From Hanstruepera marina (GTDB taxonomy: Bacteria > Bacteroidota > Bacteroidia > Flavobacteriales > Flavobacteriaceae), in assembly GCF_019880635.1 (NCBI RefSeq), contig NZ_JAINVX010000005.1, forward strand, positions 331,196 to 395,195: DNA of 64,000 bases. The letters run 5' to 3'. Below the pieces are notes generated by a model. The model was not told the origin of the DNA. It did no database searches and saw only the letters and a program-made list of their open reading frames with translations. Shown here piece after piece: positions 26,087-36,290 of the stretch. A program made the position numbers and the translations under genes. Each line of letters begins with the position of its first letter. Within the stretch, counting starts at the first letter, position 1.

Positions 26087-28435
26087 TTACTTTAAATCAA
26101 TGGTCTCAACTTTTGAAAATAAACTACCATCATTTCCCATACCATTTATATGTAAATTAATACTTCCATAAAAATAGTTAGGAATCTTAAAACTAAATAT
26201 ACCATTAGAATTTGAAGTTACATTGGGTATCCAATGTAATACTCCATATGCTGCAAAAGTATCTCGTTGTGATTTGTTGTAAAAAGGGGTGTAATAAGTT
26301 TCAGGTCTAGAAAAGCCAAATTCAATCATAGAGTTTTTTATTTCAATCATCGCCTTTTTTTGATAATCTTGGTAATCAAAATTAGGGGCAGATACAGCGT
26401 TAAAAATGGTAGAGTGAGTTTGACTAGCTAGATTACTACGAATCATGGGGTTGTGTTGGGTAAATATTTGATTAAAATCTCCCGGAGCAACGTCACGCGT
26501 TCCAAAATAGCCACCTTGGCCATAGATGTTGTTGGAGTACCTACCGCTACCAGCATATCTGCCGTATTGTCCTTCAAAAATTCGAATGTCATAATTTCTA
26601 TTGCTTCTAGCATAAATATTGCGATAGTCAGAGCTTCCTACTCGTAAAGCCGATTCATACCTATTAGTGTATCTTGAAGTATGTCTTAAGGTGTCTCGGG
26701 AATGTTTTAGATCTACAGTGTCCAGTATAGTTACATTATCATAGATAAACTCATCCATTCTAATTTGAAGGTTTAACTTATCTTCTTGCATTGTGTCAGT
26801 TTCCGTCCTAATGGACTCTTTAATTAAATTAGGGAAAGCATTGAAATAAACCTTTGGAGTGGTAACTCTACCGCTTTTATCTTTTAGGCTAAAAAACACT
26901 CTGGAATCATCAGATAAATATAGTTTTTCAAAAGTAAATTTATTGCCAGGTTTTATATCGGAACGTAAGAAAATTTCATTAAGTCCAGAAACAAGCATAA
27001 TTTCGCCTTGGGATAAATCATTTTTATCTGAAATGGTACCATTAATGGTTATACCAAATTCAAAAGGGAAATAAGATTTTGGCGGAGAATTGAAAATATT
27101 ACTCCAAGAATATTTGCTCCATCCTTGAGTAATTAAAAGAACATCTAAATCATAAGCTGCTTTTGGGCTTTCACTATTAAAATAGTAATTGGGATTTTCA
27201 ATATGACCTTTAACATAGGGGCTTAATAGAAATTTTGAAAGTATTGTTTTATCTTGGTTATAAGATTTTGTGATTGCTGGCAAAACAGATACACTCATGT
27301 TTTGGGAAATGGAATCCTTTTTACCATTAAATCCAAACCTTACTATAGTTGAGTCTTCCTCTTTGGTGAAGCCCAAAAGCAAAATGTTTTTAACCGATTT
27401 GTCGGTATAGTTATAGGTCAAACGTTCAGATATAGGTTGATTGCTATCGTTAAATAGGGTGATAATATTGATGCCAGAATATAAATTGGCTTTGGGGATT
27501 TTAAGTAAGTAAGTGTGCTTATTTGGTTCAAATTTTACATTTATTTTATAGACTAAACCATCTCTGTGAACAAGTAAGAAGTATGATTTATCTACTAATT
27601 TTGGCAAGGACGCTTTATTGGTTTTAATTGCAACTGCGATATCACTTTTTTCAGTATTATTAAATACATTCATAACGACTCCAATTGGTTTTGCCAATGG
27701 TAAGGGCTTTCGAACTGTTTTTCCATCTTTTAATATAGCGACCGCTGTATAATGCTCTTTTTCATCAATCAATAGGCTAAATTGTCCCATTCCGAAATCG
27801 TTACTCTTAAAAGTGGTTATTTTGTTGTTTTGACTATCAATTACATAGCCAGAGTCTATTTTTACACTTTCGCCTTTTTTGTCAATAATTTTATATCCAA
27901 AATTATTAATTACATGGTTTAAGGCATGTCCGCCTTCTGGTAAAACCTGAAAATCGAATTCCTTTTCTAAAGTGTTCTTTGATATGTTTTCTTCAGAATT
28001 AGCACCAACTATTTGAAATTTATCAAGACTGTAATGATCTTCTTTAAAATTACGCATCCAGTTGGTGGATACTTTTAAATAGTAAGTTCCTGGCGGATAA
28101 TCAGGTTTTAAATCAAAGTTTCCAGAGGTCATACCGTTTTTTGCAAAGAGTAACTTTTTCTCAATTAAATTGCCTTTGGAATCAAAAATACTAGCATAAA
28201 TATTAGTGGTTCTACGATATGGTTTTTGAGTTTTGGTATAATATACATATGTTTTAAACCATAAATCTTCTGCTGTGAAAAATTTAGTTTTATTAAGTTG
28301 AGTGTAAATCGTTTCATGATTTAAACTAAAGTAATCAATGTATTGTTCCTCAATACTTTTTATAGAATCATTTTGGGCATTTGTAAGGCTAAAAGTAAGT
28401 AATAAAATAAATAGACAAAAGTGGTTAATCTTCAT
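26087..28435 (-). CDS. Large exported MG2-like domain protein
   Basis: With the start at ATG 28435 (MKINHFCLFILL) the product has 782 residues and a signal peptide ending near TNAQ. Residues about 30-140 (YTQLNKTKFFTAEDLWFKTYV, then DLKPDYPPGTYYLKV) resemble the MG2 beta-sandwich of alpha-2-macroglobulin-like proteins; several further beta-sandwich segments follow. Near residue 640 a Gly/Tyr/Arg-rich linker is present, and the end is another beta domain (GSINLHINGMGNDG). It probably sits in the periplasm or on the surface. Function is unknown; an upstream in-frame extension to 28483 is not supported by a signal peptide. Confidence 0.68.
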   Translation of the reverse strand: MKINHFCLFILLLTFSLTNAQNDSIKSIEEQYIDYFSLNHETIYTQLNKTKFFTAEDLWFKTYVYYTKTQKPYRRTTNIYASIFDSKGNLIEKKLLFAKNGMTSGNFDLKPDYPPGTYYLKVSTNWMRNFKEDHYSLDKFQIVGANSEENISKNTLEKEFDFQVLPEGGHALNHVINNFGYKIIDKKGESVKIDSGYVIDSQNNKITTFKSNDFGMGQFSLLIDEKEHYTAVAILKDGKTVRKPLPLAKPIGVVMNVFNNTEKSDIAVAIKTNKASLPKLVDKSYFLLVHRDGLVYKINVKFEPNKHTYLLKIPKANLYSGINIITLFNDSNQPISERLTYNYTDKSVKNILLLGFTKEEDSTIVRFGFNGKKDSISQNMSVSVLPAITKSYNQDKTILSKFLLSPYVKGHIENPNYYFNSESPKAAYDLDVLLITQGWSKYSWSNIFNSPPKSYFPFEFGITINGTISDKNDLSQGEIMLVSGLNEIFLRSDIKPGNKFTFEKLYLSDDSRVFFSLKDKSGRVTTPKVYFNAFPNLIKESIRTETDTMQEDKLNLQIRMDEFIYDNVTILDTVDLKHSRDTLRHTSRYTNRYESALRVGSSDYRNIYARSNRNYDIRIFEGQYGRYAGSGRYSNNIYGQGGYFGTRDVAPGDFNQIFTQHNPMIRSNLASQTHSTIFNAVSAPNFDYQDYQKKAMIEIKNSMIEFGFSRPETYYTPFYNKSQRDTFAAYGVLHWIPNVTSNSNGIFSFKIPNYFYGSINLHINGMGNDGSLFSKVETIDLK

Positions 28436-28469
28436 TTGTTTGTGACTTATTGGGGAATAAATATAGAAT

Positions 28470-28505
28470 AAAAAACGCTCCAAAGATTATTCTTGAAGCG
28501 TTTTT
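28470..28505 (-). terminator. Terminator after groEL
   Basis: AAAAACGCTCCAAAGA and TCTTGAAGCGTTTTT pair with one internal mismatch region and give a T run on the minus strand, 25 bases beyond the groEL stop. Confidence 0.8.
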
Positions 28506-28529
28506 AAATTATTTGTATTTAATATGATT

Positions 28530-30173
<1,644 letters not shown>

Positions 30174-30183
30174 TTAATAATGA

Positions 30184-30459
30184 TTAAACAATTGCAAGAA
30201 TATCGCTCTCTCGCATGATTAAATAGTCTTTTCCGTCTAGCTTTAATTCGGTTCCAGCATATTTTCCGTAAAGAACTTTATCGCCAACTTTCACAGTCAT
30301 TGGTTCGTCTTTTGTTCCTTTTCCAACAGCCATAACATTCCCTTGTTGTGGTTTTTCTTTGGCGTTGTCAGGAATTATAATACCTGATGCTGTTTTAGTT
30401 TCAGCTTCAACAGGTTCTATAAGAACTCTATCTGCTAATGGTTTAATGTTTAATGCCAT
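30184..30459 (-). CDS. groS: Co-chaperonin GroES (Hsp10)
   Basis: The start at ATG 30459 ([16 protein letters not shown]) gives 91 residues, normal for GroES; a longer open frame upstream to 30633 has no family match and crosses the promoter. The mobile loop region ([19 protein letters not shown]) and roof segment are standard. It caps GroEL. It is the first gene of a two-gene operon. Confidence 0.98.
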   Translation of the reverse strand: MALNIKPLADRVLIEPVEAETKTASGIIIPDNAKEKPQQGNVMAVGKGTKDEPMTVKVGDKVLYGKYAGTELKLDGKDYLIMRESDILAIV

Positions 30460-30507
30460 TTTTATATTATTTTGATTAATTAAACTTGTTTTAATGATTA
30501 ATGAATA

Positions 30508-30524
30508 AGCCAAAAATGTGCCAA
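30508..30524 (-). promoter_or_regulatory. Sigma-54-like promoter of groES-groEL
   Basis: The minus strand reads TTGGCACATTTTTGGCT. The invariant GG and GC of sigma-54 promoters are twelve bases apart as required, and TGGCAC is a perfect -24 element; the -12 element is TGGCT rather than TTGCA/T. A transcript would start near 30497 with a leader of about 38 bases. The CTGTCAGTATGAG stretch directly upstream may be an added control element. Confidence 0.55.
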
Positions 30525-30565
30525 TAGACTCATACTGACAAATTTTCATCACTAGTTTTATAGTA

Positions 30566-30596
30566 TAAAAAAAGCCAACTTTTAAGTTGGCTTTTA
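30566..30596 (-). terminator. Terminator after secG
   Basis: AGCCAACTT and AAGTTGGCT form a perfect nine-base-pair stem with a three-base loop and a run of seven T on the minus strand. It ends the miaB-to-secG transcript before the groES promoter. Confidence 0.92.
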
Positions 30597-30616
30597 AAAT
30601 GTTTTTCTCGTTAAAA

Positions 30617-30970
30617 TTATTGTGCAGAATCATTTGCTACACCACCATTGTCGGTTTGGTCAGGTGTAGTGGCAGGAACTACAGGTTGTTCTGTATTAAC
30701 GTCATCAATGGCTTTAGATTCGGCATCGCCAGAACCTCTGTTGATAGCAACGTTAGAAAGTAAAATTAAGACTAGCATAAGTGTTGCTAATGTCCAAGTA
30801 CTTTTGTCTAAAAAGTCTGTAGTCTTTTTTACACCTCCTAATTGTTGTGTGCCACCACCTCCAAATGAAGACGATAATCCACCACCTTTTGGATTTTGTA
30901 CCATGATTACTACAACTAATAAAAATGCTACAACAACTATTAAGGCTAAAAATATTGTAAACGTACTCAT
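30617..30970 (-). CDS. secG: Preprotein translocase subunit SecG
   Basis: The 117-residue protein has two transmembrane helices (about 3-23 and 55-75) flanking the family motif [18 protein letters not shown]. It is the small accessory subunit of the SecYEG channel. The C-terminal tail is longer and more acidic than in E. coli. It abuts the preceding TPR gene (shared base 30970) and ends at a terminator. Confidence 0.94.
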   Translation of the reverse strand: MSTFTIFLALIVVVAFLLVVVIMVQNPKGGGLSSSFGGGGTQQLGGVKKTTDFLDKSTWTLATLMLVLILLSNVAINRGSGDAESKAIDDVNTEQPVVPATTPDQTDNGGVANDSAQ

Positions 30971-31926
30971 TATTCTATATTATTTTGTTCTTGTAATTGT
31001 TCTACTGCTTTAATTTGGTCTGCAAAGAAACCACTTTTTTCTGGATATTTCAAACTTAAAATTTTATAAGATTGAATGGCTTTTTTATAGTTCTTTTGCT
31101 CCACATAAATTCGTGCCAAAGTTTCAGTCATTAAAGCTTCTGGCTGTATCATTTGCTCTTCGGCTAGATTGATATTTTTAGCAGCCGTTTTTGTGGGTTT
31201 TAATTTTGGTGTTTTCTTTAAAAAACTATCAATTAATTCAAATTTTTTATCACGTGAATTAGAAGCTAGGTTTACTTCTGTAACTTTAATATGAGCTTTT
31301 TCTTCAGGTTCTTTTTGGATTTCCCTGTCAATAGGTTTAAAACTTGTAAGTTTTAACCATTCATTAAAAGAGTGCTTTTCGTCATGGCTAAATTGCAAAG
31401 GCGCTCCCAAGTTTAAAACGACTTCCGGAATATTTGCCTCAGTCTTTTCTGATTCTGATGATTCCTCAATTTTAGCTTCGGTGTCCAGTTTGAAGTTGGC
31501 AATTTTTGTACGTTCTACTTTAGGCTGAAATAATTCTGGATCGAGAACATTTTGGGTGTCTTTAATCTGCTCCTTAAGAGCGTCGTCAATTTGGACACTT
31601 TTGTTAACTGAAATATCTTCAATAGTTACATCTAAATCACGAACGTTTTCGGTATTCTGTTTAATGAATTGGGAAATTTCGTTTTGAATGAATTCTTCTG
31701 AAGTTATAAAATCAAATAAAATACTACGGTCTGTGGTATAGGCAGCAGTTGTTTTTAACTCTTGGTTATATTTAACGCTCTGTTTGTTTTTTAAGGCTTT
31801 TAAATAAATTGCTCGAGCTGATTGAAAATAAGGAAACTGACTAATGATATCTGAAAGTTCATCTGTATATTCAGAAGTTATTTTTTGAGGGTCTTGAATT
31901 ATTTCAGAAAACAGAGTAGCAGTCAT
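30970..31926 (-). CDS. TPR-type protein of the secG operon
   Basis: The 318-residue soluble protein has a variable N-terminal two thirds, including an acidic low-complexity stretch, and one or two TPR-like repeats at the C-terminus (about 265-310, TLARIYVEQKNYKKAIQSYKILSLKYP). It lacks a signal peptide and should be cytoplasmic. It lies between lptE (three-base gap) and secG, an order common in this family of bacteria. The function is unknown. Confidence 0.8.
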   Translation of the reverse strand: MTATLFSEIIQDPQKITSEYTDELSDIISQFPYFQSARAIYLKALKNKQSVKYNQELKTTAAYTTDRSILFDFITSEEFIQNEISQFIKQNTENVRDLDVTIEDISVNKSVQIDDALKEQIKDTQNVLDPELFQPKVERTKIANFKLDTEAKIEESSESEKTEANIPEVVLNLGAPLQFSHDEKHSFNEWLKLTSFKPIDREIQKEPEEKAHIKVTEVNLASNSRDKKFELIDSFLKKTPKLKPTKTAAKNINLAEEQMIQPEALMTETLARIYVEQKNYKKAIQSYKILSLKYPEKSGFFADQIKAVEQLQEQNNIE

Positions 31927-31929
31927 TTT

Positions 31930-32439
31930 TTACCATTTAGCTAATGAAGCATTAAAAATGTCTTGTGTTAGGCGCTCAAAAATTTCTTCGTAGGCGGCTG
32001 CTCTAACAGCTCCTGTTAATTGCGCGCTTGCTGGATAATCATAAAAAAATGAAAAACGCTGTTCAAAATTGTCTTCTTCATTTTTCATGTTGAAGAATCG
32101 AACATTAACAGTCATGGTCAATCGGTTTTGGGCAGCAGTAATTTCTGCAGTTGCAGTAGTAGGGGAGATACGGTATTCGGTAATTTCGCCTTCGTAAATT
32201 AAATGCCCATTACTTTTTACTAAATCTAAGTTGGTTTGATTTAAAAGTAAATCGATTAATGAATTTGTAAAATCACGATCTAACCCAGGTTCTACCAAAA
32301 GGGCATTGTTCTGGAAGAAATTAACTTGAAATGATTTTACATCTGATGATATGGAGGCTCCTGTAAATGAATATCCTCCGGCACAACCATTAATGGAAAC
32401 AACGATAACTAGTAATACGATATATTTTAAAAATCTCAT
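31930..32439 (-). CDS. lptE: LPS-assembly lipoprotein LptE
   Basis: The 169-residue product has a lipoprotein signal peptide with the lipobox INGC (Cys19) and an LptE-like alpha/beta domain beginning GYSFTGASI. LptE plugs the LptD barrel, which inserts lipopolysaccharide into the outer membrane. It lies five bases after the sigma-54 activator gene and three before the TPR gene. Sequence similarity in this family is low; the call relies on the GYSFTG start, size and synteny. Confidence 0.85.
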   Translation of the reverse strand: MRFLKYIVLLVIVVSINGCAGGYSFTGASISSDVKSFQVNFFQNNALLVEPGLDRDFTNSLIDLLLNQTNLDLVKSNGHLIYEGEITEYRISPTTATAEITAAQNRLTMTVNVRFFNMKNEEDNFEQRFSFFYDYPASAQLTGAVRAAAYEEIFERLTQDIFNASLAKW

Positions 32440-32444
32440 GTATT

Positions 32445-33713
32445 TTATAGGTCAAATTGTTTAATCTTTCTATATAAGGTGCGCTCGCTAATGCCTAATT
32501 CTTGAGCGGCTAATTTACGCTTACCGTTATGTCTTTCAAGCGATTTTTTTATAAGTTCCAGTTCCTTATCGTGTAAAGATAAGGTTTCTTCTTCTTCAAT
32601 TTCTTCAGCAAAGTGATATTTATCTTGAGTGTCTTCTGGTGTACTTGAATATTGGGTTTCTGATGACTTTTCAGGAATAGAAAGCACTTCTAATTCTTCA
32701 ACATCTTCTTCGGTTGTACTATCGTCATCACCATATATTTTTTGAATAAGGCCCTCGTTTTGTTTTTGAACTTCTGAAGCATTTCCGCTTTTCATAAGTT
32801 CCAAGGTTAATTTTTTTAAATCGTTAAGATCACTTTTCATATCAAAAAGTACCTTGTACAGTATTTCACGTTCGTTACTAAAATCGCTTTCAGACTTGGA
32901 GTTGTTTATAACTGCTGGTAAATTGCTTCCTGAATTGGGTAAATAGCTTTGAAGTGTTGAAGCACTAATGATTCTATTTTGCTCTAAAACAGAAATTTGT
33001 TCAGCAACATTTCGCAATTGACGGATGTTACCGCTCCAACGATACTTCAATAACAAATTTACAGCATCATCAGATAATTTGATAGTCGGCATTTTATATT
33101 TTAATGCAAAGTCACTTGCAAATTTTCTGAATAATAAATGGATATCATCTTTACGCTCACGAAGTGCAGGTAAGTGTATTTCTACAGTACTCAACCTGTA
33201 ATATAAATCCTCTCGAAATTTTTCTTTCTTAATGGCTTCAAACATGTTGACGTTTGTTGCTGCCACAATACGTACGTTGGTTTTTTGAACTTTGCTGGAA
33301 CCTACTTTTATAAACTCACCATTCTCCAGTACACGTAACAAACGAACTTGTGTAGTTAATGGTAATTCGCCTACTTCATCAAGAAAAATAGTGCCACCAT
33401 CAGCTACCTCAAAATAACCCGATCGGGTTTGGGTAGCTCCTGTAAAAGCACCCTTTTCATGTCCAAATAATTCACTGTCAATAGTCCCTTCTGGAATAGC
33501 ACCACAGTTAACGGCAATATATTTACCATGTTTTCTGTGCGATAATTGATGTATTATTTTAGGGATACTTTCTTTACCAACACCAGATTCTCCAGTGACT
33601 AGTACCGAAATATCAGTTGGAGCCACTTGGATAGCTTTTTCTATAGCACGATTTAAACTGGGATCGTTACCAATAATACCAAAACGTTGTTTTATAGCTT
33701 GAACAGATTCCAT
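32445..33713 (-). CDS. Sigma-54-dependent transcriptional activator without receiver domain
   Basis: The 422-residue protein is an AAA+ enhancer-binding protein. Walker A is GESGVGKES (about 41-49), the sigma-54 contact loop GAFTGA is at 88-93, Walker B is IFLDEVGEL, and a Fis-type helix-turn-helix closes the C-terminus (ELGISERTLYRKIKQF). There is no N-terminal sensory domain, so control is probably by expression level or a partner. An acidic linker (about 290-380) separates the two domains. It lies between miaB and lptE. The sigma-54-like promoter of groES in the same window is a possible target. Confidence 0.92.
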   Translation of the reverse strand: MESVQAIKQRFGIIGNDPSLNRAIEKAIQVAPTDISVLVTGESGVGKESIPKIIHQLSHRKHGKYIAVNCGAIPEGTIDSELFGHEKGAFTGATQTRSGYFEVADGGTIFLDEVGELPLTTQVRLLRVLENGEFIKVGSSKVQKTNVRIVAATNVNMFEAIKKEKFREDLYYRLSTVEIHLPALRERKDDIHLLFRKFASDFALKYKMPTIKLSDDAVNLLLKYRWSGNIRQLRNVAEQISVLEQNRIISASTLQSYLPNSGSNLPAVINNSKSESDFSNEREILYKVLFDMKSDLNDLKKLTLELMKSGNASEVQKQNEGLIQKIYGDDDSTTEEDVEELEVLSIPEKSSETQYSSTPEDTQDKYHFAEEIEEEETLSLHDKELELIKKSLERHNGKRKLAAQELGISERTLYRKIKQFDL

Positions 33714-33716
33714 AGT

Positions 33717-35162
33717 TTAATTATTTTCAGAAAGCCCAACAGCTTCACCAATAAGTGTAGCAGTCGTACAATCTGTAATTTTTACATTCACAAAATCACC
33801 TACGTTATAATTTTCCTTTGGAAAAACTACAACCGTGTTTTGCGTGTTTCTACCTGACCAATGCGTGTTTGAACGTTTAGATTCTTTTTCAATCAATACT
33901 TCTTCTACTTTACCTAAATGTTGTTGCGTTCTATAATGACCATGCTTACGCTGTAAATCTATAATTTCCTGCAAGCGTCTTTTTTTAACTGGTTCAGGAA
34001 TATCATCATCTAGTTTACGTTCGGCTAATGTTCCTGGGCGTTCAGAATATGCAAACATAAAACCAAAATCATATTTTACATACTCCATTAGGCTTAATGT
34101 GTCCTGATGGTCTTCTTCTGTTTCGGTAGGGAAACCGGCAATCATATCTTGGCTTAAGGCAATATCAGGAATAATGGCTCTTATATCGTCAATCAACTTA
34201 AAATATTCTTCACGTGTGTGCTGACGGTTCATAGCTTTTAATATACGATTACTACCACTTTGAACTGGTAGGTGGATGTAATTACAGATATTTCGATGCT
34301 TTGCCATAGTTTCTATAACATCCAATGTCATATCCTGCGGATTAGATGTTGAAAAACGAAAGCGCATTTTTGGCTGTGCCTGTGCACACATATCCAATAG
34401 TTTTGCAAAATTTACAGCAGTAGCTTTTTGAAGATCACTGGCTTTGTCGAAATCTTTTTTCAATCCGCCACCATACCACAAGTAGCTATCTACATTTTGA
34501 CCTAAAAGCGTAACTTCTTTATAGCCTTTGTTCCATAAATCGTTGACTTCCTCTATAATACTTTGAGGGTCGCGACTACGTTCGCGGCCACGAGTAAATG
34601 GCACAACACAAAATGTACACATGTTGTCACAGCCACGAGTGATGGATACAAATGCCGTAACACCATTGGTGTTTAAACGTACAGGTGATATATCGCCATA
34701 AGTTTCCTCTTTTGAAAGGATGACGTTAATGGCATCACGACCATCTTCAACTTCAGATAATAAATTAGGTAAATCTTTATAGGCATCTGGACCAACTACC
34801 AAATCGACTATTTTCTCTTCTTCTAAAAATTTACTTTTTAGGCGTTCAGCCATACAGCCCAAAACACCAACTTTCATTTTAGGATTTATTTTCTTTACGG
34901 CATTGTATTTCTCCAAACGCTTACGCACGGTTTGTTCAGCTTTATCCCGAATAGAGCAGGTGTTAACCAATACCAAATCGGCATCTTCAAGATTTTGAGT
35001 GGTATTAAATCCTTCGTTGGAAAGAATTGAAGCCACAATTTCACTATCGCTAAAATTCATTTGGCAACCGTAACTTTCAATAAAAAGTTTGCGTGCGTTA
35101 TTTTTTTTGGCTTCTAAATTAAGGCTTTGTCCTTGTATAGATTCGTCTATAATCTTCTCCAT
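33717..35162 (-). CDS. miaB: tRNA-2-methylthio-N6-dimethylallyladenosine synthase MiaB
   Basis: The 481-residue radical-SAM enzyme adds a methylthio group to i6A37 in tRNAs that read codons starting with U. It has the N-terminal cluster domain ([12 protein letters not shown]), the radical-SAM site [10 protein letters not shown] (CxxxCxxC) and a C-terminal TRAM domain. The start is ATG 35162; a TTG two codons earlier is less likely. It is the first gene of the leftward run miaB, sigma-54 activator, lptE, TPR, secG, with gaps of three to five bases. Confidence 0.96.
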   Translation of the reverse strand: MEKIIDESIQGQSLNLEAKKNNARKLFIESYGCQMNFSDSEIVASILSNEGFNTTQNLEDADLVLVNTCSIRDKAEQTVRKRLEKYNAVKKINPKMKVGVLGCMAERLKSKFLEEEKIVDLVVGPDAYKDLPNLLSEVEDGRDAINVILSKEETYGDISPVRLNTNGVTAFVSITRGCDNMCTFCVVPFTRGRERSRDPQSIIEEVNDLWNKGYKEVTLLGQNVDSYLWYGGGLKKDFDKASDLQKATAVNFAKLLDMCAQAQPKMRFRFSTSNPQDMTLDVIETMAKHRNICNYIHLPVQSGSNRILKAMNRQHTREEYFKLIDDIRAIIPDIALSQDMIAGFPTETEEDHQDTLSLMEYVKYDFGFMFAYSERPGTLAERKLDDDIPEPVKKRRLQEIIDLQRKHGHYRTQQHLGKVEEVLIEKESKRSNTHWSGRNTQNTVVVFPKENYNVGDFVNVKITDCTTATLIGEAVGLSENN

Positions 35163-35356
35163 AATCAATTTCCCAAATCAGGGAATCTTAAATTTCAAAT
35201 AATAAATAGTCAATATTCATGCCTGTAATTACAGGCGCTTGCAAAGTTACAATTATTTTCATGATAATGACAAAGTGTCATACGGTAAAAATATTTTTGT
35301 TTATACTGTTAATATGTATTTACTTTGAGTAATAACACTAACAAAAATCACACAAA

Positions 35357-36130
35357 ATGACTTCACTAACTCGAATTTTAGAACGTATAGAATCTGCACC
35401 AAGTTTAGACTTTGGGAATATTTTTAGCGATTCAATTGATCTGTTTAAAAAAACTTGGATACAAGGGTTTTTATTACAAATATTTTCAATGATTATTATG
35501 TTGCCTCTTATACTTATTGTGTATGTGCCCTTAATTGGAGTTTATATAGCACAAGTTGAAAGTGGTCAAGTAGATCCTGATGCCTATAATGCGGTTTTTG
35601 CTGGCTTTTCAGTTTTGTTTATCATTTTAATAATTATAGGTGCTCTGGTATTGAGCGTTGTAACCATTGCTTTGCAAGCTGGTTTTTTCAGAATTATGAA
35701 ACGGTTAGACCATGATGAAGATGTTTTGACTTCTGACTTTTTTTATTTTATAAAAGGAAAATATTTGGGTAAATTATTTGTGCTAATGTTAGCCTCGGTT
35801 TTTATTTCGACTCTTGCTACATTATTATGTTTCTTGCCTTTAATTTATGTGATGGTGCCCATGTCTTTCTTTACAATGTTTTTTGCTTATAATCCTGATT
35901 TAACAGTTGGAGACATTATAAAAGGTAGCTTTGCTTTAGGAAACAAAAAATGGTGGTTGGTTTTTGGGCTGCTTATAGTTTCGTCGTTATTGGCTCAAAT
36001 AGTTGGGATGATACTTTGTGGTATAGGCGTGTTTTTTACAGCTGCTTTTGTTTACCATCCAACATATTTAGTGTATAAGAATGTTGTGGGTTTTAAAGAT
36101 GAGGAAACAGTAAATCATATAGTGGAGTAA
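35357..36130 (+). CDS. Multi-pass membrane protein of unknown function
   Basis: The 257-residue product has a cytoplasmic start (residues 1-35) and about six transmembrane segments in pairs, with long Ile/Leu/Val runs. No catalytic motif is evident. Similar proteins in related bacteria carry an unsupported carotene-monooxygenase name, which I do not adopt. It is a single gene ended by a hairpin terminator and divergent from miaB. Confidence 0.75.
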   Translation: MTSLTRILERIESAPSLDFGNIFSDSIDLFKKTWIQGFLLQIFSMIIMLPLILIVYVPLIGVYIAQVESGQVDPDAYNAVFAGFSVLFIILIIIGALVLSVVTIALQAGFFRIMKRLDHDEDVLTSDFFYFIKGKYLGKLFVLMLASVFISTLATLLCFLPLIYVMVPMSFFTMFFAYNPDLTVGDIIKGSFALGNKKWWLVFGLLIVSSLLAQIVGMILCGIGVFFTAAFVYHPTYLVYKNVVGFKDEETVNHIVE

Positions 36131-36158
36131 CCTGCAAACAAAAATTTTTAGACCAATA

Positions 36159-36198
36159 AACCTGTGTTTTCACAACTTGAAATTCACAGGTTTTTTTG
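36159..36198 (+). terminator. Terminator after the membrane protein gene
   Basis: AACCTGTG and CACAGGTT pair around an eighteen-base AT-rich loop and are followed by a run of T. It lies about 30 bases beyond the stop and before the topA promoter. Confidence 0.8.
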
Positions 36199-36263
36199 TT
36201 CGGTTGAACACTAATTCTGAATCTTGAGAATTTTAAAATTAGGAACATACCGTTTTTTTCATA

Positions 36264-36271
36264 TACATTTG
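36264..36271 (+). promoter_or_regulatory. Possible -7 promoter box of topA
   Basis: TACATTTG is a perfect TAnnTTTG match 19 bases upstream of the topA ATG. The region from 36238 to 36246 has no TTG, so the -33 element is missing or degenerate. Confidence 0.35.
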
Positions 36272-36290
36272 TAGCCTTAAAAAATGATAC

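Noticed and set aside
30460..30633. N-terminal extension of groES
   Set aside because: GroES proteins begin at [12 protein letters not shown]; the extension crosses the promoter and the secG terminator.
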